Assembly (NCBI RefSeq): GCF_026410255.1
Contig: NZ_JAPMLL010000006.1
Span: forward strand, 1-64,000
DNA: 64,000 bases
Source: Xanthomarina sp. F1114
GTDB lineage: Bacteria > Bacteroidota > Bacteroidia > Flavobacteriales > Flavobacteriaceae
Direction of reading: 5' to 3'
A program made the position numbers and the translations under genes. Position 1 is the stretch's first letter. Every line of letters starts with the position of its first letter. The notes below the pieces were generated by a model. It saw nothing but the letters and a program-made list of their open reading frames with translations. It ran no database searches and was not told the DNA's origin. This document shows, in pieces, positions 1-8,852 of this stretch.

Positions 1-831
1 CTCAGCATGACAGATGAGCTCTTTATTCTTTTAATTCTAAGGAGGGTGTTTTTTTTTGCTTGGTTGCTTGACAACTCAAACCCTCCGTCTAGCCTTCCTT
101 ATGTCAGGCTAGCCACCTCCCTTCATCTGAAGGGAGGAGCCGATTTTGGAGTGAAATATATAAAAAAAATGGAAGGTATTAGAACAGGCTTTTAATGATC
201 TGCTCTTCTGATATTCCTTCGGTTTCGGGTTTATAGTTTTTTATATTTCTTTGTCTTAAGATGCTTTGAGCCACAGCCTGCACATTTTCTATGAATGGAG
301 AGAATTTTCGTGACTTCAAACCCTCCGTCTCATCCTCCTGAAGTCAGATGAGCCACCTCCCTTCATCTGAAGGGAGGAGCCGATTTTGGAGATGCTTTGA
401 CTATGCTCAGCATGACAGATGTGATCTTTATTCTTTTAATTCTAAGGGGTGCTTTTTATGCTTGGATGCTTGATAACTCAAACCCTCCGTCTAGCCTTCC
501 TTATGTCAGGCTAGCCACCTCCCTATATTGTCCCGATAATTCTCCGGGAGAGAGTTTTCGTGACTTCAAACCCTCCGTCCCATCCTCCTGAAGTCGGATG
601 AGCCACCTCCCTTCATCTGAAGGGAGGAGCTGATTTTGGAGATGTTTTGACTAGGCTCAGCATGACAGATGAGCTCTTTATTCTTTTAATTCTAAGGAGG
701 GTGTTTTTTTTTGCTTGGTTGCTTGACAATTCAAACCCTCCGTCTAGCCTTCCTTATGTCAGGCTAGCCACCTCCCTTCATCTGAAGGGAGGAGCCCATT
801 TTGGTGTGAAACATATAAAAAATGGAAGGTA
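1..831. repeat. Alternating palindromic repeat block, five element copies
   Basis: This stretch has no credible gene. It holds five copies of an element of about 76 bp, beginning near 76, 316, 478, 566 and 731. Each starts TCAAACCCTCCGTC, has a variable central hairpin, then AGCCACCTCCCT, and ends in a near-perfect hairpin (CCTCCCTTCA, TC, TGAAGGGAGG). Copies 1, 3 and 5 have one centre (CTAGCC...GGCTAG); copies 2 and 4 have another (CATCC...GGATG). Copy 3 has lost its terminal hairpin. Spacers carry TGACTATGCTCAGCATGACA-type sequence. On a larger scale 1-308 repeats 656-962, so part of the block is a tandem duplication of about 654 bp. It resembles REP or MITE-like intergenic elements. Short open frames inside it repeat with the element and are not genes. 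Confidence 0.85.
179..308 (-). pseudogene. Duplicated 3' fragment of the moxR gene
   Basis: These 130 bp match the 3' end of the intact moxR gene at 832-961 with about ten differences. The stop codon and last seven codons are identical. The fragment still reads as an open C-terminus (roughly 40 codons) with a few amino-acid changes, then runs into repeat sequence with no upstream ATPase domain. It is therefore a remnant, not a gene. It lies in the same orientation as moxR and inside the tandem duplication with offset 653-655 bp. Confidence 0.8.
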
Positions 832-1785
832 TTAGAACAGGCTTTTAATGATCTGCTCTTCTGAAATTCCTTCGGCTTCGGCTTTATAATTTTTTATAAT
901 TCTATGTCTTAAGATACTTTGAGCCACAGCCTGTACATTTTCTATGTCTGGAGAGAATTTTCCATGTATAGCGGCGTGTGTTTTTGCTGCCAAGATTAAG
1001 TTTTGAGATGCTCTTGGTCCGGCGCCCCAATCTATATAATTTTTAACCAGTTCTGGAGCAGAATCTCCATTTGGTCTTGTTTTAGCCACCATTCTTACCG
1101 CATATTCAATAACATTATCTGCCACAGGAATTCTACGGATAACTTGTTGGATATCTATAATTTCCTGAGCTGAAAATATGGGATTTACTGTAGATTGTAC
1201 ATCTGTAGTGGTAGATTTTACCACCTGTACTTCTTCTTCAAAGGTTGGATAATCTAAATTGATGGCAAACATAAAACGGTCTAATTGGGCTTCTGGCAAG
1301 GGATAAGTTCCTTCCTGCTCAATGGGGTTTTGAGTTGCCAAAACAAAATATGGTAAGCTCAATTTATAATTATGTCCTGCCACAGTAACAGAACGCTCCT
1401 GCATAGCCTCTAAAAGGGCTGCCTGAGTTTTTGGTGGGGTTCTATTTATCTCGTCTGCCAAGATAATATTCGCAAAAATAGGACCTTTTATAAATTTAAA
1501 ATGTCTGTTTTCGTCCAGGATTTCACTACCCAGAATATCGCTTGGCATTAAGTCTGGTGTAAATTGAATACGTTTGAAATCAAGTCCTAAAGTTTGAGCA
1601 ATGGTATTAACCATTAAGGTTTTTGCCAATCCAGGCACACCAATAAGCAGCGCATGACCTCCTGAAAAAATAGAAATTAGTATCTCGCTGACCACTTGAT
1701 CCTGACCAACAATAATTTTAGCAATCTCTGATTTTAAGGCGTGATAATTTTTAACTAATGCTTCTACTTTAGCTACGTCGGACAT
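832..1785 (-). CDS. MoxR-family AAA+ ATPase
   Basis: A 317-residue cytoplasmic AAA+ ATPase of the MoxR group, typically chaperone-like and acting on von Willebrand-domain or metal-enzyme partners. Walker A (GVPGLAKT) lies near residues 49-56 and Walker B (ILADEINRTPP) near 110. The sensor-1 region reads ATQNPIEQEGTYPLPEAQ. The length is normal for the family. The start lies only 2 bp after the stop of the upstream PPIase, so it is probably the last gene of that operon. Here it is linked to periplasmic folding factors; no VWA or DUF58 partner follows inside the window because the repeat block begins at the stop codon. The specific client is unknown. Confidence 0.93.
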   Translation of the reverse strand: MSDVAKVEALVKNYHALKSEIAKIIVGQDQVVSEILISIFSGGHALLIGVPGLAKTLMVNTIAQTLGLDFKRIQFTPDLMPSDILGSEILDENRHFKFIKGPIFANIILADEINRTPPKTQAALLEAMQERSVTVAGHNYKLSLPYFVLATQNPIEQEGTYPLPEAQLDRFMFAINLDYPTFEEEVQVVKSTTTDVQSTVNPIFSAQEIIDIQQVIRRIPVADNVIEYAVRMVAKTRPNGDSAPELVKNYIDWGAGPRASQNLILAAKTHAAIHGKFSPDIENVQAVAQSILRHRIIKNYKAEAEGISEEQIIKSLF

Positions 1786-1787
1786 GT

Positions 1788-3233
1788 TTAATTTTTTAAC
1801 CAGTTACTAGAAAATTCGCAATCTCTGTGTTCTCCATTAACTTTAATATATGTTTCTAAGATTTTCTTGTCTTGCCATTTTTCAATAGCTTCAAATCTCT
1901 TTTCTATTAAAGCTAAGTCTTTAATTTTAAGGTAATCTCTTGAGAAATCTGCAACATGCTCATCCACACGATCGCTTACTTTCATTATTTTAAATTTAAC
2001 GCTTCCAGTCCTGTCTCTTTCTGTGATAACCAAACTAATCTCGTCTTCTTTTAAATCTTGGATTTGCCCGTATAATTCTGGATCTATTTTAGTAAGTTCA
2101 AAATTATAGTCCTGAGTTTCTGGATTAATTAAGTAACCACCTTCACTACTGGTTTCTTTCTCATCACTAGATTCTCTAGCTGCGTCTTCAAAAGAAATAT
2201 CTCCAGCAACAATTCGTTCCCTTATGTTTTCAATTTTTTCTTTAGCTGCTGTAATGGCCGATTGAGATACTTCTGGGATTAATAGAATGTGACGCACATC
2301 GTATTCCTGACCTCTAATTTTTTCTAAATAGATAATATGATAGCCATAATCTGTTGCAAAGGGTTCCGATATTTCACCTTCCTGTAATGTAAAGGCTACT
2401 TCTCTAAACTCTTTAACCATCATCGGTTTTTTTCTGTTTAGAGTATATAAACCACCTGAGGAAATGGAAGCTTTATCGTCTGTATACAATACGACTTTAG
2501 AACGAAAACTGGCGCCATTGTCTATAACATCTGTTCTAAATTGGTTTAAACGATCAATAACTTTCTGTTTATTTTCTTCAGAAACTTCAGGTTCAACTAC
2601 TATTTGAGATACTTTTAATTCGGTTCCAAAGGTTGGTCTTTCGTCTTCAGGTATTTTATTAAAGAACTGTCTAACTTCTTCTGGAGTTACTTCAATGTCT
2701 TCAATAATTTTCTTTTGCATTTCGCTTGCTAACTTATTGCTCTTATTTATTTGGAACATTTCTTCTCTAAAGCTCTTTTCATCTTCCTTTTTATAGAAAG
2801 CAATAAGCTCTTCCATAGTTTTACCCGATTGCGCTAAAAATTGTTGCAATTGGTAATCTACGGAGGAACGAATCTCTGCATCTGATACCACCACACTATC
2901 CTGAATGGCGTGATGCGCGTATAATTTATCTTCCAACAGTTTACCAAACAACTGACATCTAGTTACACCTTCCATAGATGCTCCCTGTGCTTTTAATTGT
3001 AGAATGGTATTATCTATATCTGAATCTAAGATGATATAATCTCCTACCACAGCAGCAACACCATCAATTTTTCTAGAATTAGATCGATCAATCGTATCGG
3101 TTTTTACTTCAGCAACTTCATCTTCGATAATAATTTGTGCTGAAACACCTTGCGTTACTAAAATAGTAAGGCAAATAAGTATGTACTGGTTTAATTTAGT
3201 TATAGATTTCAAATTTTTTATGTTTAATGGCAT
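1788..3233 (-). CDS. SurA-like peptidylprolyl isomerase
   Basis: A 481-residue periplasmic folding factor. An N-terminal hydrophobic signal (LNQYILICLTILVTQGVSAQ) is followed by a SurA N-domain-like helical region (about 45-200). Two parvulin-type PpiC domains come next, near 205-310 (SQIVVEP) and 312-410 (VRHILLIPE). It probably assists outer-membrane protein folding. Its ATG start lies 38 bp inside the upstream gene. A TTG at 3212 would give a cleaner signal peptide (LKSITKLNQYIL), so the true start may be there. It is the second of three adjacent PpiC-type genes and precedes moxR by 2 bp. It corresponds in role to E. coli SurA, but the symbol is not certain. Confidence 0.9.
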   Translation of the reverse strand: MPLNIKNLKSITKLNQYILICLTILVTQGVSAQIIIEDEVAEVKTDTIDRSNSRKIDGVAAVVGDYIILDSDIDNTILQLKAQGASMEGVTRCQLFGKLLEDKLYAHHAIQDSVVVSDAEIRSSVDYQLQQFLAQSGKTMEELIAFYKKEDEKSFREEMFQINKSNKLASEMQKKIIEDIEVTPEEVRQFFNKIPEDERPTFGTELKVSQIVVEPEVSEENKQKVIDRLNQFRTDVIDNGASFRSKVVLYTDDKASISSGGLYTLNRKKPMMVKEFREVAFTLQEGEISEPFATDYGYHIIYLEKIRGQEYDVRHILLIPEVSQSAITAAKEKIENIRERIVAGDISFEDAARESSDEKETSSEGGYLINPETQDYNFELTKIDPELYGQIQDLKEDEISLVITERDRTGSVKFKIMKVSDRVDEHVADFSRDYLKIKDLALIEKRFEAIEKWQDKKILETYIKVNGEHRDCEFSSNWLKN

Positions 3234-4056
3234 CTGTTTTAATGTCTTTTTCTAATTCTCTTACGAGTTCTAATTTTCTTTTATTTATAACAATTTTGTC
3301 AATAGTTGGCTTAACATATTCCATGGGAGCCGTACTATTTCTAAGTAATACATCGCTAATATGCACCAAATATAATCCTAATGAATCTTTGAGTTGTATA
3401 AAATTAGATTTTTTTAACAATTCGTTTCTATTTTCACTTGTAATAGGAGGAATTTTATTGACTACCTGATCTACTTTTACCCAAACGGAGTCTTTTAATG
3501 AAAAGGATTTAAACTGGATTGAGATGGAGTCCAGTTCCTTTTTATCTTCTTCATTAAAGCGTTTAAATTTAGTTTCCAGATCTTTCAGGTCTAAACGGTT
3601 TTCGTCTATATTAATATATCTGAGTTTAATTAAATCTTCATTTAATTTAAAAACCTCTTTATTCTCATTATAATAGGCTTCTATTTCTTCTATTGCTATT
3701 ACCGTATCGATATTTTGAACTACCAAGGCTTCTAAATAAGCTTTGGAATACAGATCGTTTTTATATTCTTTAGCCAACTTATCAAAAGACTTCTGTTTGG
3801 CTTCTGTTAAATTGGTTTTTGCGCCACTTAATAATAATTGCTGGGTAGCCCAACGGTTAATAAAATTACTTACAATCATGGCGCTATCTTGTGGAGACAT
3901 GCCTTCTTTAATAAGGTCTCTAATATCTTCTTCGTATAAGTTAATATCATTCACTCTTGCTATCACTTTTCTGTCGTCTGTTTCTTTAAAGAAATCGCAA
4001 GACACAAAAAGCCAAACAAAAGCGCAGAGAAATAGTATATTGGTTTTAAATTTCAA
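3196..4056 (-). CDS. PpiC/SurA-type chaperone lipoprotein without clear rotamase domain
   Basis: A 286-residue predicted lipoprotein: the signal ends at a lipobox (FVWLFVSCDFF). The body starts VIARVNDINLYEEDIRDLI, which is the N-terminal helical chaperone segment of SurA/PrsA/PpiD proteins. A long charged helical region follows. I see no convincing parvulin motif (no HILV- or GYH-type blocks), so it may chaperone without isomerase activity. It lies between two PpiC proteins, 3 bp downstream of the first, and overlaps the next gene by up to 38 bp. The linkage suggests the three products act together in the periplasm or at the membrane. Confidence 0.85.
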   Translation of the reverse strand: MKFKTNILFLCAFVWLFVSCDFFKETDDRKVIARVNDINLYEEDIRDLIKEGMSPQDSAMIVSNFINRWATQQLLLSGAKTNLTEAKQKSFDKLAKEYKNDLYSKAYLEALVVQNIDTVIAIEEIEAYYNENKEVFKLNEDLIKLRYINIDENRLDLKDLETKFKRFNEEDKKELDSISIQFKSFSLKDSVWVKVDQVVNKIPPITSENRNELLKKSNFIQLKDSLGLYLVHISDVLLRNSTAPMEYVKPTIDKIVINKRKLELVRELEKDIKTDAIKHKKFEIYN

Positions 4057-4059
4057 AGA

Positions 4060-6009
4060 TTACTTATTTAATTCTTCTTTTACTTGTTCCAGAACCTCTG
4101 GATTGATGGTTACTTTATATTTGTTTTCTAAACTTAAGATCCAATTGGCTTCTTTATAATTCTGAAAATCGCTTATAACCGCACCTTTAGCTTCGTCGAA
4201 CGTTTTTATAGTTTTTGGCACGACTTCTTTTACATCTGCCACAATAAAAGCGTCGTTGAATTTATAAATATTTGAAACTCCGGTTTTAAACTGAAAGTCT
4301 GTAGGTAAGGACTGATGTTGCTTGTCCATTATTCCAGATGTAAAAATAACCACTATTTCATTTTCTGAATTAAGGGTCTCTTTTATTTGTTCTGGGGTTT
4401 CATTTTTGTTCATTAATTTTTGAACCTTTTTTATTACTGATTTTTTGGCTGATGATGCCACTACTGCATCTACCCTTTCATTCCAGTAATAAGACTCTTT
4501 ATTGTTAATATAATAGGTATCCAAGCCAATAGAATCGTTTTTAGCTGCATTCCAAATTTCGCTTTCCATGAGATCAAACAATAGTAATCCATCTCTATAC
4601 TCCCCCACTATATTTGCATAATCCTGATTTTCAAACTCCAAATGCTCTTCTTTATATTGCAACAATTTTTGTTCTAAAAAGGTGTTGTAACTACTAGAAG
4701 CCAAAGTTTCTAATGGCATTTTAGATAATTGACGACGTTGATTTTTTACTAAAAACATACCAAACTCTTCGTAGCTTATAGGTTTGTCCTGAATTTTTAT
4801 TAAGGTTTTTTCGCCATTAAAATCTTCTGGTACCATCCAAACTCCCGTAAAATAAGTGCTGTCTAAAATAGACACAAAATAACTTAAATCAGGTTGTTTC
4901 TCAGTGATTTGGTACTGAGTCTTTAAACTGTTTACAACAGACTCGTTAATTAATTTTGAGCGAGAATCTCTTTGTACTTTCTCTTCTAACTCTGGTTTTA
5001 GATTATTAAAAGATTCTACTGGTTTTTTATTATACAACTTTATAATATGCCACCCGTATTGAGATTTGAAAGGTTTAGATATATCGCCTACCTTTTCCAA
5101 ACTAAACGCTTGATTTTCAAATTCCACGGAACTTAATTGTCCTCCAGAAAAGGGAGATAATAATCCGCCTTTACCAGCTGTACTCTGATCTTCGGAAAAT
5201 TGTTTCGCCAAAGATTCAAAGTCTTCCCCTTGCTGAAGTTTTAAGTATATTTCGTTGATTCTGGTTTCTGGGTCTTCTTTAATAGTCTCTTTATTTTGAT
5301 TATTAATCATAATATGAGCCACGGTGCGCTCTCCTCGAGAAGCTCTTTTATCTGTAACCATTACAATATGGTAGCCAAAACGGGTTTTAAATGGCATAGA
5401 CACCTCACCTATTGGCGTGTTATAAGCTGCTGTTTCAAAATTGTAAACCATTTTAAAGGCTGAAAAATATCCTAAATCTTCAGCAAAAACAGTTTTTCCA
5501 TTATGTACTTCACTTTGTACTGCTTCAAAACCTTCGGTCTGCAATCTATCTCTTAACTTCAACAACCTATTGTAGGCGTTTAAAGTGTCTGCTGGCGTTG
5601 GATTTTCGTCTAAACGAATTAATATATGTTGGGCTTCAATTTCATTAATCATTCTATTGTAAGCCTCACTAACAAGCTCTTCTGTAACTTTAGAGTCGCT
5701 CATATAGTTTTTTGCCAATTGAGATTTATAGCTTGACAACTCTTTAATATACGAAGGCTTTTGGTCCAGCCCCAGACTATAAGCTTCCTTTAATTTTAAC
5801 TTGTAGTTAATAAACAGTTTTAAATATTCGTCTACATCTTTTTGCGATTCGTCTTTAACTAAATCGATATTCTTATTAAAAACCCTTATAAATTCTGATG
5901 CATAAACCGGATCGTCTTCAACAGAAAAAAGAACAGAACTTTTAGAATCTTGAGCGTAATTAATGAAAAAACACAAGAAAAAAACAAGGCTTAAAAAATA
6001 TTTAATCAT
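4060..6009 (-). CDS. Large periplasmic peptidylprolyl isomerase with two PpiC domains
   Basis: A 649-residue secreted protein with a clear signal peptide (MIKYFLSLVFFLCFFINYAQ). It has a SurA/PpiD-like N-terminal helical part (about 25-125) and two parvulin domains in tandem, near 128-225 (EAQHILIRLDENP...GYHIVMVTDKR) and 230-340 (VAHIMINNQ...GWHIIKLYNK). A long C-terminal extension of about 300 residues follows, of a kind seen in Bacteroidota homologues. It is the first gene of the PPIase-moxR operon, and a good promoter lies 23 bp upstream. The likely role is folding of outer-membrane or secreted proteins. Confidence 0.92.
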   Translation of the reverse strand: MIKYFLSLVFFLCFFINYAQDSKSSVLFSVEDDPVYASEFIRVFNKNIDLVKDESQKDVDEYLKLFINYKLKLKEAYSLGLDQKPSYIKELSSYKSQLAKNYMSDSKVTEELVSEAYNRMINEIEAQHILIRLDENPTPADTLNAYNRLLKLRDRLQTEGFEAVQSEVHNGKTVFAEDLGYFSAFKMVYNFETAAYNTPIGEVSMPFKTRFGYHIVMVTDKRASRGERTVAHIMINNQNKETIKEDPETRINEIYLKLQQGEDFESLAKQFSEDQSTAGKGGLLSPFSGGQLSSVEFENQAFSLEKVGDISKPFKSQYGWHIIKLYNKKPVESFNNLKPELEEKVQRDSRSKLINESVVNSLKTQYQITEKQPDLSYFVSILDSTYFTGVWMVPEDFNGEKTLIKIQDKPISYEEFGMFLVKNQRRQLSKMPLETLASSSYNTFLEQKLLQYKEEHLEFENQDYANIVGEYRDGLLLFDLMESEIWNAAKNDSIGLDTYYINNKESYYWNERVDAVVASSAKKSVIKKVQKLMNKNETPEQIKETLNSENEIVVIFTSGIMDKQHQSLPTDFQFKTGVSNIYKFNDAFIVADVKEVVPKTIKTFDEAKGAVISDFQNYKEANWILSLENKYKVTINPEVLEQVKEELNK

Positions 6010-6031
6010 ATTTATTTTTTTTATACAGGTG

Positions 6032-6062
6032 CAAAAGTAGTAATATTAAGCTATAATGCAAG
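6032..6062 (-). promoter_or_regulatory. Promoter of the PPIase-moxR operon
   Basis: On the minus strand the sequence reads TTG (from 6061-6059), 19 bases, then TACTTTTG (6039-6032). This fits the Bacteroidota TTTG-N19-TAnnTTTG consensus and lies just upstream of the start at 6009. Confidence 0.6.
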
Positions 6063-6292
6063 TTGCATTAACAAACGGTTTAGAAAGTTTTTTAGTATTT
6101 AAAAAAAGAAGCCTTTTTAGTACTTAAAATCTATTTTGTAATTATATTTAGGAACTTTTTAAATTAAAACGGAGTCTTTAAGGTTTAAATAACATAAATT
6201 CATGGCATTTAAAACTAATATTTGCGCTATAAAACAGCCATATAGTCCAGATTAGTTTCTTTGTTTTCAATAAACTATACGTGTAGAAACAA

Positions 6293-6754
6293 ATGAAATA
6301 CACTACAGAAATATTAATTCGTATCCCTTTAAGTGATTTTATAAAGAAATTACATAATCCCGAAAACCTAAAACATTGGCAACGTGGATTAATTAGCTAC
6401 GATCTTATTTCGGGGTATCCTGGAGATATAGGTTCTAAAATGAAATTGGTTTACAAACTAGGAAAACGAGACATGGAACTTATAGAAACCGTTATACATA
6501 AAGAAAACCTTAGCGAATTACATGTTATGTACGATACGAAAGGCATGCAAAATATTCAAGAGAATTATTTTGAAGAAACGCCGAACGGTTTTACCAAGTG
6601 GACCGCTAAGAGCGAATTCTTAGCTATGAATTTTATGCTGAGAATGATGACTTTATTAATGCCGGGAACATTTAAAAAGCAAACGAAACAATATATGCAA
6701 GATTTCAAGAATTTTGCTGAAAAAGGAACATCTGTAATACATGAGAAAGCTTAA
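6293..6754 (+). CDS. SRPBCC-family protein
   Basis: A 153-residue cytoplasmic protein of the START/Bet v1 (SRPBCC) fold: an alternating beta-strand core with a long C-terminal helix (KKQTKQYMQDFKNFAEKG). No enzyme motif is visible. Family members bind hydrophobic ligands or act in polyketide/aromatic metabolism or stress, so the ligand is open. The 3' end overlaps the next small gene by 14 bp, which suggests translational coupling. It is divergent from the PPIase operon. Confidence 0.8.
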   Translation: MKYTTEILIRIPLSDFIKKLHNPENLKHWQRGLISYDLISGYPGDIGSKMKLVYKLGKRDMELIETVIHKENLSELHVMYDTKGMQNIQENYFEETPNGFTKWTAKSEFLAMNFMLRMMTLLMPGTFKKQTKQYMQDFKNFAEKGTSVIHEKA

Positions 6755-6977
6755 GTTAATATGGGACTTTAGAGGTCCGGATGGCGCTAAAACAGCCGAG
6801 CACCACGAAATTCATTTAAAAGAATATATCGCTATAAAAAACCTAGAATTGAATATCACTGGATTCGAAATTCTAAACGAGATGCATGCCATAGCCTATA
6901 TGGTCGTCTATGAAAACCATATGAAACCCGTGCGAGATGCTTTAAAGCCACATCGGGGCGAGGTTTATGGAGGGTAG
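6741..6977 (+). CDS. Conserved-type small protein, unknown function
   Basis: A 78-residue protein starting MRKLKLIWDFRGPDGAKTAEHH. It is soluble, has two histidines early (EHHEIH) and a ferredoxin-like strand/helix pattern (ITGFEILNEMHAIAYMVVYENHMKPV). I do not recognise a family. The 14-bp overlap with the SRPBCC gene and the shared strand support a real, coupled gene, and the composition is normal for the genome. A heptamer repeat begins just after the stop. Confidence 0.7.
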   Translation: MRKLKLIWDFRGPDGAKTAEHHEIHLKEYIAIKNLELNITGFEILNEMHAIAYMVVYENHMKPVRDALKPHRGEVYGG

Positions 6978-6990
6978 AGATTAGAGGGTA

Positions 6991-7081
6991 GGGATTAGGT
7001 GTTAGGGATTAGGTATTAGGTGTTAGGGATTAGGGATTAGGTGTTAGGTGTTAGGTGTTAGGGATTAGGTGTTAGGGATTT
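6991..7081 (+). repeat. Degenerate GGGATTA/GGTGTTA heptamer tandem repeat
   Basis: Thirteen consecutive 7-bp units in register: GGGATTA alternates with GGTGTTA and one GGTATTA. A poorer stretch precedes it (6978-6990). The same GGGATTA heptamer recurs at 20820-20880. It fills the gap between a plus-strand stop and the 3' end of the convergent ABC-F gene. Confidence 0.9.
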
Positions 7082-7119
7082 GGGATGAAGAGTGGTTAAA
7101 AGTTTCTCTATTTTTTTGT

Positions 7120-8757
7120 TTAATTTTTTAGATCTATTTGTTTCAGGCTTTCTATTCTATTTCTTTCTAAGAAGGCATCGATAGTTTCAAAATGTTCAAT
7201 AACACGTTGGTCTTTAAATTCGAATACTTTTTGAGATAGGCCTTGTAGAAAGTCTCTATCGTGAGAGACTAAGATTAAAGTGCCATCGAAAGCCAACAGA
7301 GCTTCCTTTAAAACGTCTTTAGATTTTAAATCCAAGTGGTTTGTAGGCTCATCTAAAATAAGCAAATTAACAGGCTCTAAAAGTAATTTTACCATTGCTA
7401 ATCTGGTTTTTTCTCCACCAGATAGGACGCTTACTTTTTTATCTATATCGTCTCCTCCAAACATAAAACGACCTAGAATATTTTTAATCTGGGTTCTTAT
7501 ATCTCCTTCTGCTACCTCGTCTACAGTTTGAAAAACGGTTAGATCTATATCTAATAAAGATGCCTGATTTTGGGCAAAATACCCCACTTTTACATTATGG
7601 CCTAAACTGCATTTTCCTTCAAAATCAATTTCTCCCATAATGGCTTTAATCATAGTGGACTTTCCTTCTCCATTCCTTCCAACAAAAGACACTTTTTCTC
7701 CTCTAGAGATAGACATATTTGCGTTTTTAAAAACCACATGCTCTCCATAAGATTTTGACAAGTCTTTAACTGTTACTGGATAATCTCCAGAACGCTGAGA
7801 TGGCGGAAACCTCAATTTTAAAGAAGATGTATCTATATCGTCTATTTCAATAATTTCTAATTTTTCAAGCATACGCTCTCTAGAAGTTACTTGATTTGTT
7901 TTAGAATAGGTGCCTTTAAAACGTTCTATAAACAACTTATTATCTGCAATAAATTTTTGTTGTTCTTGATAGGCTTTAATTTGATTGGCACGACGTTCTT
8001 CGCGCAATTGTAAATAATGCGAATAATTAGCTTTATAATCGTAGATACGTCCCATAGTTACCTCAATAGTTCTATTGGTAATATTATCGATAAAGGCTCT
8101 ATCGTGAGAAATAACTACAACAGCTTTTGCTTTATTTACTAAAAAGTCTTCTAACCAAATAACCGACTCTATGTCTATATGGTTGGTTGGCTCATCTAAC
8201 AGAATTAAGTCGGGTTTTTGAAGTAATATTTTAGCCAATTCAATTCTCATACGCCAGCCACCACTAAACTCGCTAGTTAGACGGTGTAAGTCCTCACGTT
8301 TAAATCCGAGGCCTCTCAGGGCTTTTTCTACTTCGGCATCGTAATTTAAATCTTCAAGAGCATAAAACTTCTCTCCTACTTCTGATACTTTTTCAATGAT
8401 GGACATATACTCGTCAGATTCATAATCTGTACGGGTTTCTAAAGCTTTATTAAGCTGGTCCATTTCTTCCTGCATTTCAAAAACATGCTTAAAAGCTTTG
8501 GATGCTTCTTCAAAAACAGTACAATTATCTTCCGTTAGAAGGTGCTGTGGCAAATAGGCAATAACAGCATCTTTAGGACATCTAACATGGCCACGAGATC
8601 CTTTTTGCTCTCCGGCAATAATTTTCATCATGGTAGATTTTCCGGCACCATTTTTTCCCATTAAAGCAATTTTATCATTTTCGTTTATTACAAATGAAAC
8701 ATCTTTAAATAAGGTGTGACCACTAAACTCTACTGCTAACGCATCTATTGAAATCAT
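7120..8757 (-). CDS. ABC-F family ATPase (EttA/Uup type)
   Basis: A 545-residue soluble protein with two ABC ATPase domains and no membrane segments, the ABC-F layout of ribosome-associated factors. Domain 1 has Walker A GKNGAGKST near residues 34-42, signature SGGWRMR and LLDEPTNHIDIES. Domain 2 has GRNGEGKST, signature SGGEKTR and LILDEPTNHLDLKS. Between them is the charged ABC-F linker (about 235-310, rich in R, E, Q) that reaches into the ribosome E site in characterised members. It probably adjusts translation elongation or rescue. It is not obviously a resistance-type protein. It stands alone, convergent with the SRPBCC pair. Confidence 0.92.
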   Translation of the reverse strand: MISIDALAVEFSGHTLFKDVSFVINENDKIALMGKNGAGKSTMMKIIAGEQKGSRGHVRCPKDAVIAYLPQHLLTEDNCTVFEEASKAFKHVFEMQEEMDQLNKALETRTDYESDEYMSIIEKVSEVGEKFYALEDLNYDAEVEKALRGLGFKREDLHRLTSEFSGGWRMRIELAKILLQKPDLILLDEPTNHIDIESVIWLEDFLVNKAKAVVVISHDRAFIDNITNRTIEVTMGRIYDYKANYSHYLQLREERRANQIKAYQEQQKFIADNKLFIERFKGTYSKTNQVTSRERMLEKLEIIEIDDIDTSSLKLRFPPSQRSGDYPVTVKDLSKSYGEHVVFKNANMSISRGEKVSFVGRNGEGKSTMIKAIMGEIDFEGKCSLGHNVKVGYFAQNQASLLDIDLTVFQTVDEVAEGDIRTQIKNILGRFMFGGDDIDKKVSVLSGGEKTRLAMVKLLLEPVNLLILDEPTNHLDLKSKDVLKEALLAFDGTLILVSHDRDFLQGLSQKVFEFKDQRVIEHFETIDAFLERNRIESLKQIDLKN

Positions 8758-8803
8758 TGACTGTTTTTTAAGGCTGCGAAATTATGGAAAAGAAATTATA
8801 TAT

Positions 8804-8852
8804 AATTAAGAATGAAAAATTAAAAATTAAGAATGAAAAATTAAAAATGAAA
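8804..8852. repeat. 21-bp tandem direct repeat
   Basis: Two perfect 21-bp copies (8804-8824 and 8825-8845) of an A/T-rich unit starting AATTAAGAATG, plus a partial third copy. It lies upstream of the ABC-F gene. Slippage-type repeat; no function visible. Confidence 0.8.

Noticed and set aside
1-831. CRISPR-like array
   Set aside because: The spacers are not unique, the units alternate between two types and contain hairpins, and one interval is a piece of moxR. No cas genes are present.
7-835. Three similar short open frames in the repeat block
   Set aside because: They recur with the repeat unit, run through palindromes and have no start signal or conserved protein logic.
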